Positions 1-17,013 of a DNA stretch of 64,000 bases are shown in pieces (the stretch's first letter is position 1; each line of letters starts with the position of its first letter). The notes beneath the pieces were generated by a model that was given only the letters and a program-made list of their open reading frames with translations, made no database searches and was not told the origin of the DNA. Both the position numbers and the translations under genes were made by a program. The stretch is from Chamaecrista fasciculata (Eukaryota > Streptophyta > Magnoliopsida > Fabales > Fabaceae). The stretch is from assembly GCA_003254925.1 (NCBI GenBank), contig QANZ01010589.1, forward strand, positions 23,005-87,004. Direction: 5' to 3'.

Positions 1-1182
1 TACAATTATATTAAATTATTTACTCCTCATACATATTTATTATTTTTAAACAAATATTTTAGTATAACTTTTTGAAAAATATGAATAAGATATTTTAGTG
101 AATAAATTTAATATAAAATAAAATACTATTTTTCATTTAAAAAATATTTCATTCGTAATTTCAAAAACTGTTAAACTTAAGACCTCATTTAAACAATACC
201 AATTCTCTTATTACTTAAACATAGCGTTGATAATATATTTTATGATATTTCATTTTGTCCATAAATATTACATTAATTTTTTATTTTTTTCCTCAAAATT
301 TTTTCATTGTTAATTTTTTTTTTGCCAAAATTTTGTATTTTGGTCAAATTTATTTTGTGCATAAATTTATGACATGTAATGTAAAATTATTAAAAATAAA
401 TTAAATTATAATTTAGATTATAAATCACACGAATTTTGCCGATAATTTATCGGATGAAATTAAAGCAAAAAATAAAATGATCAAAAGTATAAAACTTTGA
501 AAAAAATATTGATAATAAATAAACTTTAAAATAAATTAAAATTAATATAAAAATATTATTTTTGCCTATTTTAATTTTTGTTCTTTGTTGGTCATAATTT
601 TTCATATTTGACAAATAATAATTACCTTTGAATAAATTAGTATTTACCGAATTAATAATTTAATTGTAAAAAAATTGAAATTAATCTCCAAAAAATTAAA
701 ATAGCATACTTATTATTTTATTCTTATACTATTTTAATTCTTTAAAGATTAAATAATATACTATTTTATTCATTAAATTTTCTATGGGACATCACATATG
801 AGGCGTCCTGACATTGGGGATTAGAGAAACAGCGTATAGACCGATGATTGATTAACCAAATGGCGAAATCTCTAACATTCAGATCCAGTTGGACTCGACG
901 CGCTATTTTCCGCTAAAAATTCAACATCACTCCCATCGGATTCTTCTTTTTTCCGGCATAAGCCCAATTTTGCGAAGCCAAGAATCTTCCACTCTTGCTG
1001 GATTAGGATCATTTTCAGATTCGTAAATCCTAATGTTGCAGGACGAGAAGAACATTTCTGTATTCGTCGCTGTCGTTTGCTGTTCAGCTTTGATTTTTGT
1101 TACCTTTCTCTTTTCCTTTCCCTAAAACCCTAATCGGGTCGCTCAATCTCTTATTTCTCCAACAGAAACGTGTCTTCTCCAG
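1..1182. other. AT-rich intergenic DNA and IRE1 promoter/leader
   Basis: No convincing ORF is seen. Positions 1-780 are very AT-rich with poly-A/T runs. From about 800 the composition becomes more mixed, as expected of a promoter and 5' leader. AAACCCTAA, a telo-box-like motif common in plant leaders, lies at about 1125-1133. I cannot place the transcription start. Confidence 0.5.
1033..1125 (+). other. Candidate upstream ORF (30 codons) in the IRE1 leader
   Basis: An ATG at 1033 opens a 30-codon frame ending in TAA at 1123-1125, 57 bases before the IRE1 ATG. Its product would begin MLQDEKN and end in a hydrophobic stretch. If the transcript starts upstream of it, this uORF could lower IRE1 translation. 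No expression evidence is available, and short uORFs occur often by chance. Confidence 0.3.
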
Positions 1183-4100
1183 ATGAAATATCGAATTGTT
1201 TGCATTTCGTGTCTTTTGATCATTTTCTTAATTGTATTGTTTTCGAATATTGCTAATGATGTAACAGAGTCGGAGTCAGAGAGCTCTCAAGTCTCTCTGG
1301 TGGGTCATGATGGGAATGACTTCAACGCTTTAGCTCTACCCGCAGGCCGATCTCTTTTGTCTCATCCATCGTGAGTTACTATTCTCCATTTTCCAGTGGA
1401 AAATTAATTCATTTGAACTTGTTCCTAATCTTACAAGGGGTTCATAATTCTTACTTAAGGGCGTTTGCTTCATTATAAAGATATGTTTGGGTAGTTGAAT
1501 AGAAAGATGGTTGCTAAAGACGCTGATGTTGAATGGATTTCGATGTTGTCTGAGATGGTCTCTCTTTTTTCCTCCTATGATGCAGTTTTAGCTTGCAAAG
1601 CAATTAAGAATCTGACGTGCCGAGCTAACATCTGTGTATTGTTACTGTGCCAATTACTGAATGTGTGTGTGTGTGAGATTCAGCTGCATTATTTTCTTCT
1701 ACTGAAAAATTGGCAATTTAATCATGTAATTTACCTCTTTCTTTTTTCATTTTCTTTGGACAGTGAGCCCGGTACAGTATTAATTGCTGCACCAGACAAA
1801 AATGGGACAATACACTTGGTGGAAAGTGGCTCTATGCGTATAATTTGGTCATTTTCAACAGGATCACCAATTTATGGTTCATATCAAGCTCCTATCAATG
1901 TGGATGACGATAAAGAGAATATATCTGTATTGAGTAGTGATTTCATAGAAGTTGGAGATAATTGGGAGTTATATCAAAGAAAGCCCTTTGGTAAAATGGT
2001 ATGGAAGAAGTTGTCAGTGCAATGTAATTATTATACCATTGTATTTCTGAAGTTAAAAGTATGTTGATTGTGTTTTTAAGTTTAATGTCCTAGATTTTTG
2101 TATAAAAGAAGATACGTGTCCCATACTTCTAGTCATTATGCATATATCAAATCACTGGCAAACTAAATAATATTTTGTTTTGGATGAATAAGTTGTTGAT
2201 ACTTCATAGTTAGTGATACTTGGTCATTCAACATGCTTTCTTTGATAGTCTGACTTGTTTAGCTGCTTTACTCAACTTTCATTGGACTATTTGCTTTTGC
2301 TGTTACTTCAATGTTGTTGGATGTACAAGGAATAAGGATGTATTGCATTATTGCTCATGAGTGTTTAAATCTTTTGATTGATGCTTTTTTAAAAATGTAT
2401 TATTGTTATTACTGTTATTGTCTTTTTAAAATTTTATGGCGCCTAGGACATCTGAATTCATTCATTTTAGTCAATAGATGCCTAGGTAGATGATGCTGAG
2501 TTGCAGTTTACTGCATGTTGCTTTGTTCTCTCAGACTCAAGCATAGATTATGGTAGATAAGTATGATAGGTTCAGATCTAACTTAAAATCTATTTATCTA
2601 GTTTTATCAACAGAAATGAAAAAAGGTGTTCTATTTAGAGCCCGTTCGGATAGGCTTTTTTGATCTAAAAAGCACTTTTTTAATTAAAAAAAGACCTTTT
2701 ATAAACATAAAATCTTGTTTGGGTAAATTTTTAAGAAAAAGGAGAAGTTACAAAATAATTTAAAATACTTCTTTTTTAAGAAGTTCAATTTTGTAGCTTC
2801 CACTTAAAGCACTTGAAAAGGCTACTCTTTTGGTTCATTTTATTAATTAAAAGTACTTTTGTCATTTTATATCCAAACAACTTTGATAATTAAAAATACT
2901 TGTGCTTCACTCAAAAGATCTTTTAAAAAAAGTTTGATAAATAAAGTTCTTCATAGAAGATTATTTATCATCATAATGCAGGATATAAGAATGTCTTGTT
3001 CTGACTTTAAAGTTGTCAAATCTAATTTAGTTATTGTTGTTTTAGTTTCTGACCTGTAATTTGCTATTATATTTCAAATAACATATGTGCAATATAATCT
3101 TGTTAAGTTTCTCTCTTATATGTTTATTGTGTTTGCAGCGGCTCTTAAGTTCTATTGAAGATGTTGTTAGCGCCACTCCTAAAGTATCAAATGATGGAGT
3201 TATTACACTTGGATCTAAAAGAATAACTGTTTTTGAAGTTGATGCTAAAACTGGAAGGGTGTTTCGAAGTTATATTGCATCTGATTTTGATAACACCTTT
3301 GCACTATGGAGTGGTGACAGGCAACGTGTTCGCGATATTCTCACTACTAAAAATAAAGAGCTGGTGAAGACTGATCCTCTTAAGCTAAATACACCAGAGC
3401 TGCTACTCATGTTGTTCAGGACTGATTATTCTCTACAAGCCGTTGGTCCTGGATCAGACAAAGTTTTATGGAGTACCACAGTAGCTGATTTTGATGCTGT
3501 ACTGTATTGCCAACATAGTGAAGATCCATCTGGTGGGGCTTCATTTGATTCAAAGGGCAAGTATGGCTTGGATTTTGCTTTGCCATTCCCATGTCGAGAA
3601 AAAAGGAAAGTCTACCGCCTGCCAAAAAATTTTCTACTACAACCTCCAGTCATTGAGATGTTACCTGAGGACAATTGTGAAAATGAAATGCTCCCAGGAC
3701 CTGCTTCAGATCTGATGCTTCCTTCACAGCCTGATAATGGTGGATTTCTAAATGGCCGTGATGAGATTTTGATGCTTCCCATTTCTGGGCCAAATCTCTT
3801 GCCTCCTCTGCAACCAGAAATGGATTTGCATGTAAATAATAGCAACGTAGTTGAGCTCCCTCAGCTTCCCACTGAGATTACTGCACCTAGGAGAGTTGAT
3901 GTGAATAGGGTGTTGGCATGGTTGACAACATTGCCTCTGATATTGGTTTTTATAGTCGTTGTCCTGGTTGTTTCAATTTACCACTATTTATTTCTGGTTA
4001 AAAATAAATTTAAATTGGAAGTCCAAAAGAATGAGTTTGATTTAAAAAGCACTTCCAAGAAAAAGAAAATGCGTAAGCCTGGGAAGAACAATGGCACTGC

Positions 4101-6328
4101 TGAGAGAAAGGATAAGCAGATGTCATCAGGTGATGAGGATGCAATGGCATGTAGTGGAACTGATAGGGAACCTTGGCTGCATTTTAATAAAGTTGAAGAA
4201 TGTGCTGATGGACGTAGGATAGGTAAGCTGTCGGTATCAAATAAAGAAATTGCTAAGGGAAGCAATGGTACCATTGTCCTAGAGGGAATGTATGAATGTC
4301 GGGCAGTTGCAGTAAAACGTCTTGTCCAGGCTCATCATGACGAGGCCTTTAAAGAAATCCAAAATCTTGTTGCATCTGATTATCATCCAAATATTGTCCG
4401 ATGGTATGGGGTGGAATATGATCAAGATTTTGTTTACCTTGCTCTGGAGCGTTGTACATGTAATTTAGATGATTTAATTCAGATTCACTCAGAGTTATTG
4501 GAAAAACCTCTGTTCAACAAGAACTTAGAGTTCGTAAAGGTCCAATTGGAGATAGGAAAGCATAATACACAAAATCTTTGGAAAGTGAATGGTTTCCCAT
4601 CGCCTTTACTGTTGAAGCTGATGAGGTTGGTATTAAGTCGTCTTGATTTGATGAAACACTAATTGGCAACTTTTGTGATATTTATGGAATTATAACTTTT
4701 TCTTTCATAGGATTATAAATACTGGAAATGCTTAGGTGAAGAATGGATTATATATTTGATAGAATTTTACCACATTTTGCAGGAAGGTGAGATATTAAAA
4801 AAAAAAAAATTTGTGGTAAATAGTAATTCTATTTTACTTTTATCTTGAAGTCTTCTATTAGACCCCTATCATTTAAGGTTAAGGCCTTTGTTTCATGATA
4901 GATCTTGTATAATGTCAACCTTTGAACTTTAGTTTATTTGCTTGTTATTATTTATATTTCATTTGTTTCTTCTTGATTTTTATTTTCATTGAAACACAGG
5001 GATGTAGTTTCTGGACTTAGTCATTTGCATGAATTGGGAATTGTACACCGTGATCTGAAGCCCCAAAATATTTTGATAATTAAAGAAAGATCTTTGTGTG
5101 CAAAGGTTTCTGATATGGGCATTAGTAAACGCCTTCTTGAAGATATGTCCTCATTTGGCCAAAATGATACTGGTGAGTGTTCCTTAAAAGAATTTGTTTG
5201 TATTGTTTAGCTTTTATTGTGACGTGCCAACATTGTGTATGAAATTAGTTTATTCATATATATATTATATATGAAATTCTTTTTCAATGTTCTGAACAAG
5301 GATATCTATTCATGTCTAATTCTACTTACTAATTTACAGGTATCAACCAGTTAATTATTATTAATTTAATATTTGATGAATTAATTGCAGGTTGTGGCAG
5401 TTCAGGTTGGCAGGCACCAGAACAACTTGTTAAAGGTCGCCAAACACGAGCCGTAGATTTATTTAGTTTAGGTTGTGTCCTCTTTTTCTGTATAACTGGG
5501 GGAAAACATCCATTCGGAGAACGACTTGAACGTGATGTCAATATTGTGAGAAATAAAAAGGATCTTTTCTTAATAGATTTCATTCCTGAAGCTGAGGATC
5601 TTATTTCTTGTTTATTAAATCCGGACCCTGATCTAAGGTATGTTTTTCTTGTTATTTCTGTATTCTAATTTTAGAATATATGTTTCTGGTAAATTGTGTT
5701 ATATTTTAATTAATTTATTGTCAATGTCAGGCCCAAGGCAGTAGAAGTATTGTACCATCCTTTTTTTTGGGATTCTGAGATGAGACTTTCATTTCTACGA
5801 GATGTTAGTGATAGAGTGGAATTGGAAGATAGGGAGTCTGAATCTGATCTTTTTAAGGCATTAGAAAGTAGTGCACCAGTGGCTTTGGGTGCAAAATGGG
5901 ATGAAAAGATGGAACCCAACTTCATTAATAACATTGGTCGGTACCGAAGATATAAATATGATAGTGTACGAGACTTGTTGCGAGTCATGAGGAATAAGCT
6001 GAATCACTACAGAGAATTACCTCAAGAAATTCAGGTTCTTTTTTAGACTAGTACTGAGATGATATGTATATATATTTATTTTAATTTGATTTGTAGTTAG
6101 AAAAGGTTGGAACAAATAGATTTTTACCCTTCAAGATGTTTCTAATATTTGTATTGCTTACTTTCTTTTGTTCTTGTTGGCTTTCAGGAGCTTGTAGGAC
6201 CTATTCCAGATGGATTCAATGACTACTTTGCTAATCGGTTCCCACGGCTGTTGATAGAAGTTTACAAAGTTATAAGTAGATATTGCAAAGAGGAGGAATG
6301 TTTTCAGAGATATTTTAAAATTCAGTAA
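1183..6328 (+). CDS. IRE1: Serine/threonine-protein kinase/endoribonuclease IRE1 (ER stress sensor)
   Basis: Seven coding exons: 1183-1370, 1764-1998, 3139-4625, 5000-5172, 5391-5637, 5731-6034, 6188-6328. They sum to 2775 nt, or 924 aa, close to the usual plant size. A hydrophobic signal peptide (residues 1-25) leads into an ER-luminal sensor domain (about 30-395) containing SEPGTVLIAAPDKNGT and KVLWSTTVADFDAVLYC. A transmembrane helix lies near 400-428, followed by a lysine-rich cytosolic linker. The kinase shows VAVKRL (Lys 534), HRDLKPQN (Asp 655) and a DMG in place of DFG, which is normal for plant IRE1. The C-terminal KEN RNase domain (about 780-924) keeps YRRYKYDSVRDLL and RVMRNKLNHYRELP. 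In known family members unfolded protein in the ER triggers oligomerisation, kinase activation and unconventional splicing of bZIP60-type mRNA plus RIDD decay. Intron 2 (1.1 kb) holds repeat-like DNA. The gene is tail-to-tail with GLR. I cannot choose between IRE1A and IRE1B. Confidence 0.95.
2639..2945. repeat. AT-rich repeat-like insertion in IRE1 intron 2
   Basis: The stretch opens with GCCCGTTCGGATAGGC, resembling the 'GTTTGGAT' termini of many plant hAT-type MITEs. It has loosely mirrored AAAAGTACTTTT-type blocks, and TATCCAAACAAC at about 2870 could be part of a diverged far end. No clean terminal repeat or target duplication could be fixed. Class is a guess. Confidence 0.3.
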
Positions 6329-7019
6329 CCTCATCCTACAAGTTTCTTGTAAATTTATCTAGTAAATTTATCCGGTTTGGTGTATATATTAGTTTTGTTG
6401 TATTACTAACCCAAAGCTCAAATTTACAATGATATAACATCTTTTAATTTATGAAAACTCAAATATCATATGTTATAAATTAATTAAAGTTCTTTTAAAT
6501 AGTGTCTATCTGTCACAAGTGCCTCAAGTAACCAATATGGCACGAACCGTCGAACCCTCGTTAAAGTGGAGTATAGGGATTAAATCCCCAAGTGTGGCTT
6601 AAAAAGTTTTTTTTTCTTGCATTATTGATGTATCAAATGCTGAGTAACTTGGGTGTGGAGTGGCAAGCCAAAGTTTATTTATTTATTTTTTTGGTGTAAA
6701 TTATCTGTTACAGATGACAAAGTTGGTTACAAAATGTTCTATGAGATTTAAAGTCTCACTTTTCGGTTAAGATCATTTAGGCTAAATATAAAATTATATA
6801 TATAAAGAATTTTATATAAGACTTTTCATCACTAAATACTATGTATATATATATTAAATAAAACAAGCATTGTGACAAGGCAAAATCTTTTAATTCTCCG
6901 GATCATGTTTGGACCCGAGAGTGTTATTAAGGTACAGAACAACACAAACACACATGTACAGTATATATAACCACATACATCAATGATGAATCCAACAATA
7001 TATATATATATATATATAT
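6329..7019. other. Intergenic region between convergent IRE1 and GLR genes
   Basis: About 690 bases hold both 3' UTRs. A (TA)n microsatellite at about 6998-7018 directly abuts the GLR stop codon. No gene is seen. The less AT-rich patch at 6530-6600 does not fold as a tRNA by eye. Confidence 0.5.
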
Positions 7020-11260
<4,241 letters not shown>

Positions 11261-14200
11261 GGTTGAAGTTGCCTAATACGGTAATACTACCACTTTTGTA
11301 GTAGTCTTATCCACTCTGCTCCACAAAGAGCTATACAGAAAGTTAAAATTTGAACAGCACTTGGTGTACTGGAACTTTGAGCATAAAGGTACTAACTTAG
11401 ACCCCTAAAAGCAAAAGATAGCAAGAAAAGAGACACAAAGAACATCTGGAACACGAGAAAGATGGGAAATTATAAAGCAAAAGTAGTAGTTAGTGCAGAA
11501 GTTAAAGTTAAACCATGGAAGTATTACATGTAAAGAGCATAACTTAATTGAAAAAGGTGAGTTTTCTGGATAAGGGGAAACCAAGATGAACTTTTTGAGT
11601 CTTTAACCAGTGACCATGTGTTCCATTGAGAAGCAGAGGAAAAGAGCAAGCATTCCAGGAAACATGGGCATTGATGAATAGAGGGAAAATTTCAGAAACA
11701 TTAACAATGGCTTACTGATTGAGACCGTTGTTATCAATACATACACATGTAAATTCAAACCCACCTGGTGCTGAAGACATTTATTATTGTGATTTTCTTT
11801 GTTATATGGCCACAAAAGTCACTCTTAGGCATACAAAGCTTGGATTTTGGGAAGCAGAGCCTCATTTTGGGGGGAATGTAAGATATTTGTCACCACTCAC
11901 AAGCTACAATGTCATCCTCTCCTCGGCCCCTGCGGATTTTAACATTTTGGAGAGAATAGAATAGTTAATGTGATGAGAGACAAAATAGTTAAAAACTAAG
12001 TGGTGACAAATATCACATTAACAATTTGTTTATTATTGAATATTCCATATTCCCAAGAACCCTTAAAATGAAAAAAACTAATTCTATTATAATTTTAATA
12101 ACTTCGAGTTGATAGTCATTTTTCAAAATTTATAAATAAATATAAACATTAATAATAATGTCAAATATTCATATTGGTCTATAAATTTTGAATTGATTTT
12201 AATATTTTATTTATTTTGATTTCATCACAACTTTTTTACTTTTANAGACCTAATTGCTCGAATTAGATTTTTTAGGGTTTAGAATTTTAGGGTTTATAGT
12301 TTTAAGGTATATAGTTTAGGTTTTAGGGTTTTTAATACTTTTAAGGACTAAATTGAAATGTTTGGATGAGTTTTAAGACACTTTACAATTTTATTTTGAG
12401 GATTTGGGACTAAAATGAATGAAGATGATAAAGATCATAAACTTTTTTTAATAACTTTCTAGTCCTTAGGATGAAATTGTAAGAAATAGGGATTCAAACG
12501 CAAAAAAATTAATAGTTAGGGTCTTAAAATAGTATTTTAACTAAANGAGTAATTGAGGTATAAATAATTACAGAAACATGTTAAGAGAAAGGGTAAAACT
12601 TACATCAAGTTCCCTACATCCTTGCTATCAAGTTCCACCAATCATAAATCTTGATTACATTCTCTCTCTTCAATGATTGGTCATGCAAAAAGTGGTGTTT
12701 AATATTCTCTCTCTATCATGATTGGTTATATATAAAGTTTTTGCGCCGTGTCAAATGTTGATTAGAAAACTTAATAACAAGGATGTAAAGAATTTGATGT
12801 AAGTTTTGCCCTAAGAGAAATAGATACAAAGTTGAAAGTTGACAAGGGAAGTGGAAAGGATGCGTGGCCACATACTTTGGCGCATGAGAAAAAGACGGAT
12901 GGACCACTTACCTTATTGGAGTTGATGCACTGTATCAATGTACATCAGACCAATTACCTAGTCGTATTTCACACGAAAATAAGACAAGTTTACGGAAATT
13001 TAGATTAGATAATAATACTCCATCCTTCTTTCTTGGACCACCAATATCAAAATGCATCATTTATATTTCTTTCTTCTATGTTTCTATGGTTCTTTTGTTG
13101 TTGTTTCATGAGTTTCATATATATATATTTTTTTTCTGTAAGTTAACAAGAAATGCATGAAAACAAAATTACATAAGATCTAATTCCCACCAATATGTTA
13201 GAAATTAATAAATTAAGAATAAATTATCTTTGATACTGTGTTTTATGGACCAATTTCACTTTAGTATCTTCTTCGAAAAGTATCGATTTATTATGAATTT
13301 CACTAAATTAACAAGAACTGCAAGTATGATTTTTCTGTTAAAAAACCACGCTTGGCCAAAAAGGAAAGCAGCTTTGCTTTCGCGCGCCCACCCTATATTT
13401 CATTGTAATGGCGTCTTTCCTTGTCTGAGAGTGAGATACACCATACACGCACTCATGATACATATATTAACTAGATCATGTATGCATTAAAATATATATT
13501 AATATTATTTTAAAATTTAAAATTATAAAAATAATAGTAAAAGGTTAAGTAATTTTTAGTCTTATTTATACTTTATATTTTGTTGACATGTCATTTTAAT
13601 AAACTCAAAAAATGTATAATAATATAATATAGATTCATGTGAATTTTTGGCTTTGGATTGGATATGGAGAGATAAATTGACCTGATGCTGACCTTAACAT
13701 TATTTAAGAAAAAAAAGAGCAAATTCAAATATTTTAACCTGTCTATGAGATTAACCTTTTCAATAAAGCACAATGCAAAATGCACATCCAATTATTATTA
13801 CTTTCTATCCAAATTCCGTTAATAGCCTATTAACACCAATTAGGAGTGATTTATTTACTTTATGTGATAACATGGGCGAACCGTGAAACAATTCATTGTC
13901 TTGGTTCACATGAATTATCGACAATGCAGCTCTTTATTTATTTCAGGTACTTTTATGTATTTTACAATTTGTGTAGCTAGATATATGTGATATATATGTA
14001 CACGAATATTTTATTTTTCATGATGGGAACTTTAAAGTTTTAACGGGTCATTCAAGTCGTTTGTATTCATTCACATTGGTACAGAGCAGTGACCTTATGT
14101 TGAAGAAAATGACATCATGGTAATTTAGAGAAGTATTAAAAATGATCATAAAAAAGGAATTCTTCTAAGATATAAATGTATTGTTTCATAAGATAGTCTA

Positions 14201-14275
14201 TAATCGTCTTCAGAATGTTGTAATTATTTGTAACTACTTCCAACGATCTTTCTTCTTCAAACTCTATATATTCTT
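11261..14275. other. GLR promoter and AT-rich intergenic DNA
   Basis: The GLR 5' flank occupies roughly the first few hundred bases. No supported gene follows. Features are the telomere-like repeat copy at 12245-12546 and a 13220-13290 fragment resembling one arm of the 'CTTTGGTATC' MITE family. Single N placeholders stand at 12245 and 12546. Confidence 0.45.
12245..12546. repeat. Partial copy of the telomere-like repeat element
   Basis: TTTAGGGTTTAGAATTTTAG-type sequence at 12278-12335 is followed by AATACTTTTAAGGACTAAAT, then a block reading GACACTTTACAATTTTATTT and GAGGATTTGGGACTAAAATG. The same order of blocks occurs in the right arm of the element at 15657-15770. The segment is bounded by single Ns on both sides, so its true length may be wrong. 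Confidence 0.6.
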
Positions 14276-15847
14276 TTTGAGTAAACTACTAAATCTGTCC
14301 CAGGATTATTGACTCGCTGACAGATTGGTCCCCAGATTAACGAAATTGACAAATAGGTCCCCAAATTTTACAAATGTTACTCAAATTGGTCCTTCCGTGA
14401 AATGTCCGTTAGTCAACTCGCTGACGTGACCGTTAACTGCTGACGTGACACTTTAGCAGTTAGAAAACTGAAGAAAAAAAAAGTCAACTGTGCATTTAGT
14501 GCCACATCAACATTAATAATTAAAAAAAATATTTCATTCAAAATTCAAATAGGTCCCTGAGTTATATTTTTATCTCATTATTCTCAATTTTCCCTCTTTT
14601 TCATCATCTTCATTCATTTTAGTCCAAAATCCTCAAAATAAAATTGTAAAGTGTCCCAAAACTCTTCTAAACATTCCAGTTAAATCCTTAAAAGTATTAA
14701 AAACCNTAGTCCTTAAACTCTAAAACACCAAATCCTAGAACCCCAAACCCTAAACCAAAAACCCCAAACCCCAAACCCTAAAATCCTAAACCCTAAACCA
14801 TAAAATCCTAAACCCTAAAATCATAAAATTGTAAAGTGTCCCAAAATTCTTCAAAACATTTCAATTTAGTCCTTAAACTCTAAAACCCCAAACCTTAGAA
14901 CCCCAAACCCTAAACTCTAAAACCCCAAACCCCAAAATCCCCAACCCAAACCCTAAAACCTTAAACCCCAAACCATAAACTCTAAAACCCCAAACCTAGA
15001 TCCTAAAATCCCATACCCCAAACTCTAAAACCCTAAACCCTAAATCCCCAAACTTTAAAACCTCAAACCCAAACCCTAAACTCTAAAACCCCAAACCATA
15101 ATCAAAATTGTGACTGTACACTATAAAGTTCAACAATTGTGACGTGCAACAATATTATTCAAATCAGTCCTCGAATTTATCAAAATAGTTCAATATGTTA
15201 GACAAATTGGTCCTCTAATTAAATGAATAGATAATAAACCAAAGAGTTTAGGGTATGGGATTTTAGAGTTTGGGGTTTTAGAGTTTAGGGTTTGGGGTTT
15301 TAGGTTTTAGGGTTTGGGGTTCAAGGTTCGGGGTTTGGGGTTTGGGGTTTAGGGTTTTAGAGTTTAGCATATGAGATTTTAGGGTTTGGGGTTGTAGAGT
15401 TTAGGGTTTAAGGTTTTAGGATTTGGGGTTTGGGGTTTGGAATTTTAGGGTTTGGGGTTTGGGATTTTAGGGTTTGGGGTCTTAGGGTTTTGGGTTTTAG
15501 AGTTTAAGGACTAAATTGAAATGTTTGGAAGAATTTTGGGACACTTTACAATTTTAGGATTGTAGGGTTTATGATATTAGGTTTTAGGATTTTATGGTTT
15601 AAGGTTTAGGATTTTAGAGTTTGGGGTTTAGAATATTTAGGGTTTAGGATTTTAGGGTTTAGGGTTTAAGTTTTAGGGTTTTCAATACTTTTAAGGACTA
15701 AACTGGAATGTTTGGAAGATTTTTGGGACACTTTACAATTTTATTTTGAGGATTTGGGACTAAAATGAATTAAGATGATGAAAAAGAGGGAAAATTGAGA
15801 ATAATGAGATAAAAATATAACTCAGGGACCTATTTGAATTTTGAATN
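14276..15847. repeat. Large fold-back repeat with degenerate telomere-like arrays
   Basis: The left arm (14536 to about 15100) is rich in CCCTAAA/CCCCAAA variants. The right arm (about 15245-15846) is rich in the complementary TTTAGGG/TTTGGGG. The outer arm sequences mirror each other exactly over stretches such as AGGGACCTATTTGAATTTTG. Each arm holds two copies of a unit containing AAATTGTAAAGTGTCCCAAAA. A 130-base loop separates the arms. The left flank (14276-14535, starting GAGTAAACTA) has no mirror on the right, where an N stands at 15847; another N is at 14706. Not a true telomere: the 7-mers are impure and inverted. Confidence 0.75.
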
Positions 15848-16036
15848 ATAAGATATATGCTCTATTAACTATTCTCTCGAGTCATCATTTTTTTCTTTTC
15901 TTTCTATTTCCTAATTTGATGGATGACCATCATGAGATTCTATTTTGTCATGTTTTCTGTAGATATTTTGACCTTTGCTCTGCCTGACAATGCACAAAGC
16001 CACAAACCATTCAAAGTATATAAGTTATTAATTATT

Positions 16037-16360
16037 TAGGTAAATTACTTTCTGGTACTCTGTGGTTTGGTCATATTTCACTTTGGTACCCTTTGAAGTT
16101 ATTTTGTAATTTTAATCATAACAAATTTTGCAAAAATTATATATGTAATTTTTTAAAAAAATTTCATTTTAGTCCCTATATAATATGTGTCCAGGGATCT
16201 ATTTGTAATTTTCTAAAAATCTTTGGGGTTAATATGTAATTTCTGCAAAATTTATTATGGTTAAAATTACAAAATAGCTCCAAAATGTTAATGTTTTAAA
16301 CCACAGGGTATCAAAGTGAAATATGACCAAACCTTAGGGTACCGAGTGTAATTTACCCTA
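16037..16360. mobile_element. MITE-like element with inverted termini
   Basis: The left end TAGGTAAATTACTTTCTGG mirrors the right end GTGTAATTTACCCTA. Inner blocks also mirror: GGTTTGGTCATATTTCACTT pairs with AAGTGAAATATGACCAAACC. The flanks are TAATTATT-like on both sides, so a target duplication is possible but its boundary is ambiguous. No coding capacity is seen. Confidence 0.7.
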
Positions 16361-17013
16361 ATTATTATTGTTATTATTAATTTTCATATAAAAATGACGT
16401 ATGTTGTCTAATAAGTTATAAGATGCATGTTGTCTAAAATATAATTCTTTTTTTTTTTAAGTAGGAACTATAAGAAAAAGTACAAATATATACCTTTAAC
16501 TATACATTATTACATTATATTAATTGAAAAAAATTTAAATAATGTCAATATGAAAATGGGTTAACGACGTAAATATATAGGACCACAATTCGAAAGATAT
16601 TTTATAAATAAGACAAAGACGCGGTTAAAATGTGTGCATAGTGCTTACATTGTTTTCTAACAAAATTGAGATAAATTAAATTCACGTGTATCAAACTTGA
16701 AAGACTTGTAAGCAGAAAAATAAGAAGTGAGGCTATTGGATCAAAATTTCAAAATAATCACACTTTTGTGGGCCCTCCTCATTTTTGGGCCGACAAAGAA
16801 GGATCAACCCATATGACATTAGTATCTACTTGCAAGTAAGATTCTTTCTTATCTTATATTTATGGCAAATTGGCAATATGGCATAGCTGAGGAACAAATC
16901 TGATTTCACTTTCTCCCCCTTTCACAACTCGGCACATCAAAATTTCAGAGAACCTCAACCCTTAAGAAAAGCCCAGGCACTACAATACAACACTTTTATA
17001 AGAGTCACAACAC
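16361..17013. other. Intergenic DNA, no gene seen
   Basis: AT-rich sequence without an ORF above noise. Composition becomes less AT-rich from about 16760, approaching the GLR remnant, but I could not align 16760-17010 to any GLR exon by eye. Confidence 0.4.

Noticed and set aside
3416-4274. Minus-strand open frames of 69-96 codons under IRE1 exon 3
   Set aside because: They are antisense shadows of a strongly conserved coding exon and have no family features.
6530-6600. Possible tRNA or short structured RNA in the IRE1/GLR gap
   Set aside because: No cloverleaf, A/B boxes or T-loop GTTCGAAT motif could be formed convincingly.
14730-15660. Interstitial telomere or chromosome-end sequence
   Set aside because: The 7-mers are impure (many CCCCAAA and spacer variants), the array inverts in the middle, and genes lie on both sides. 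It fits a fold-back repeat better.
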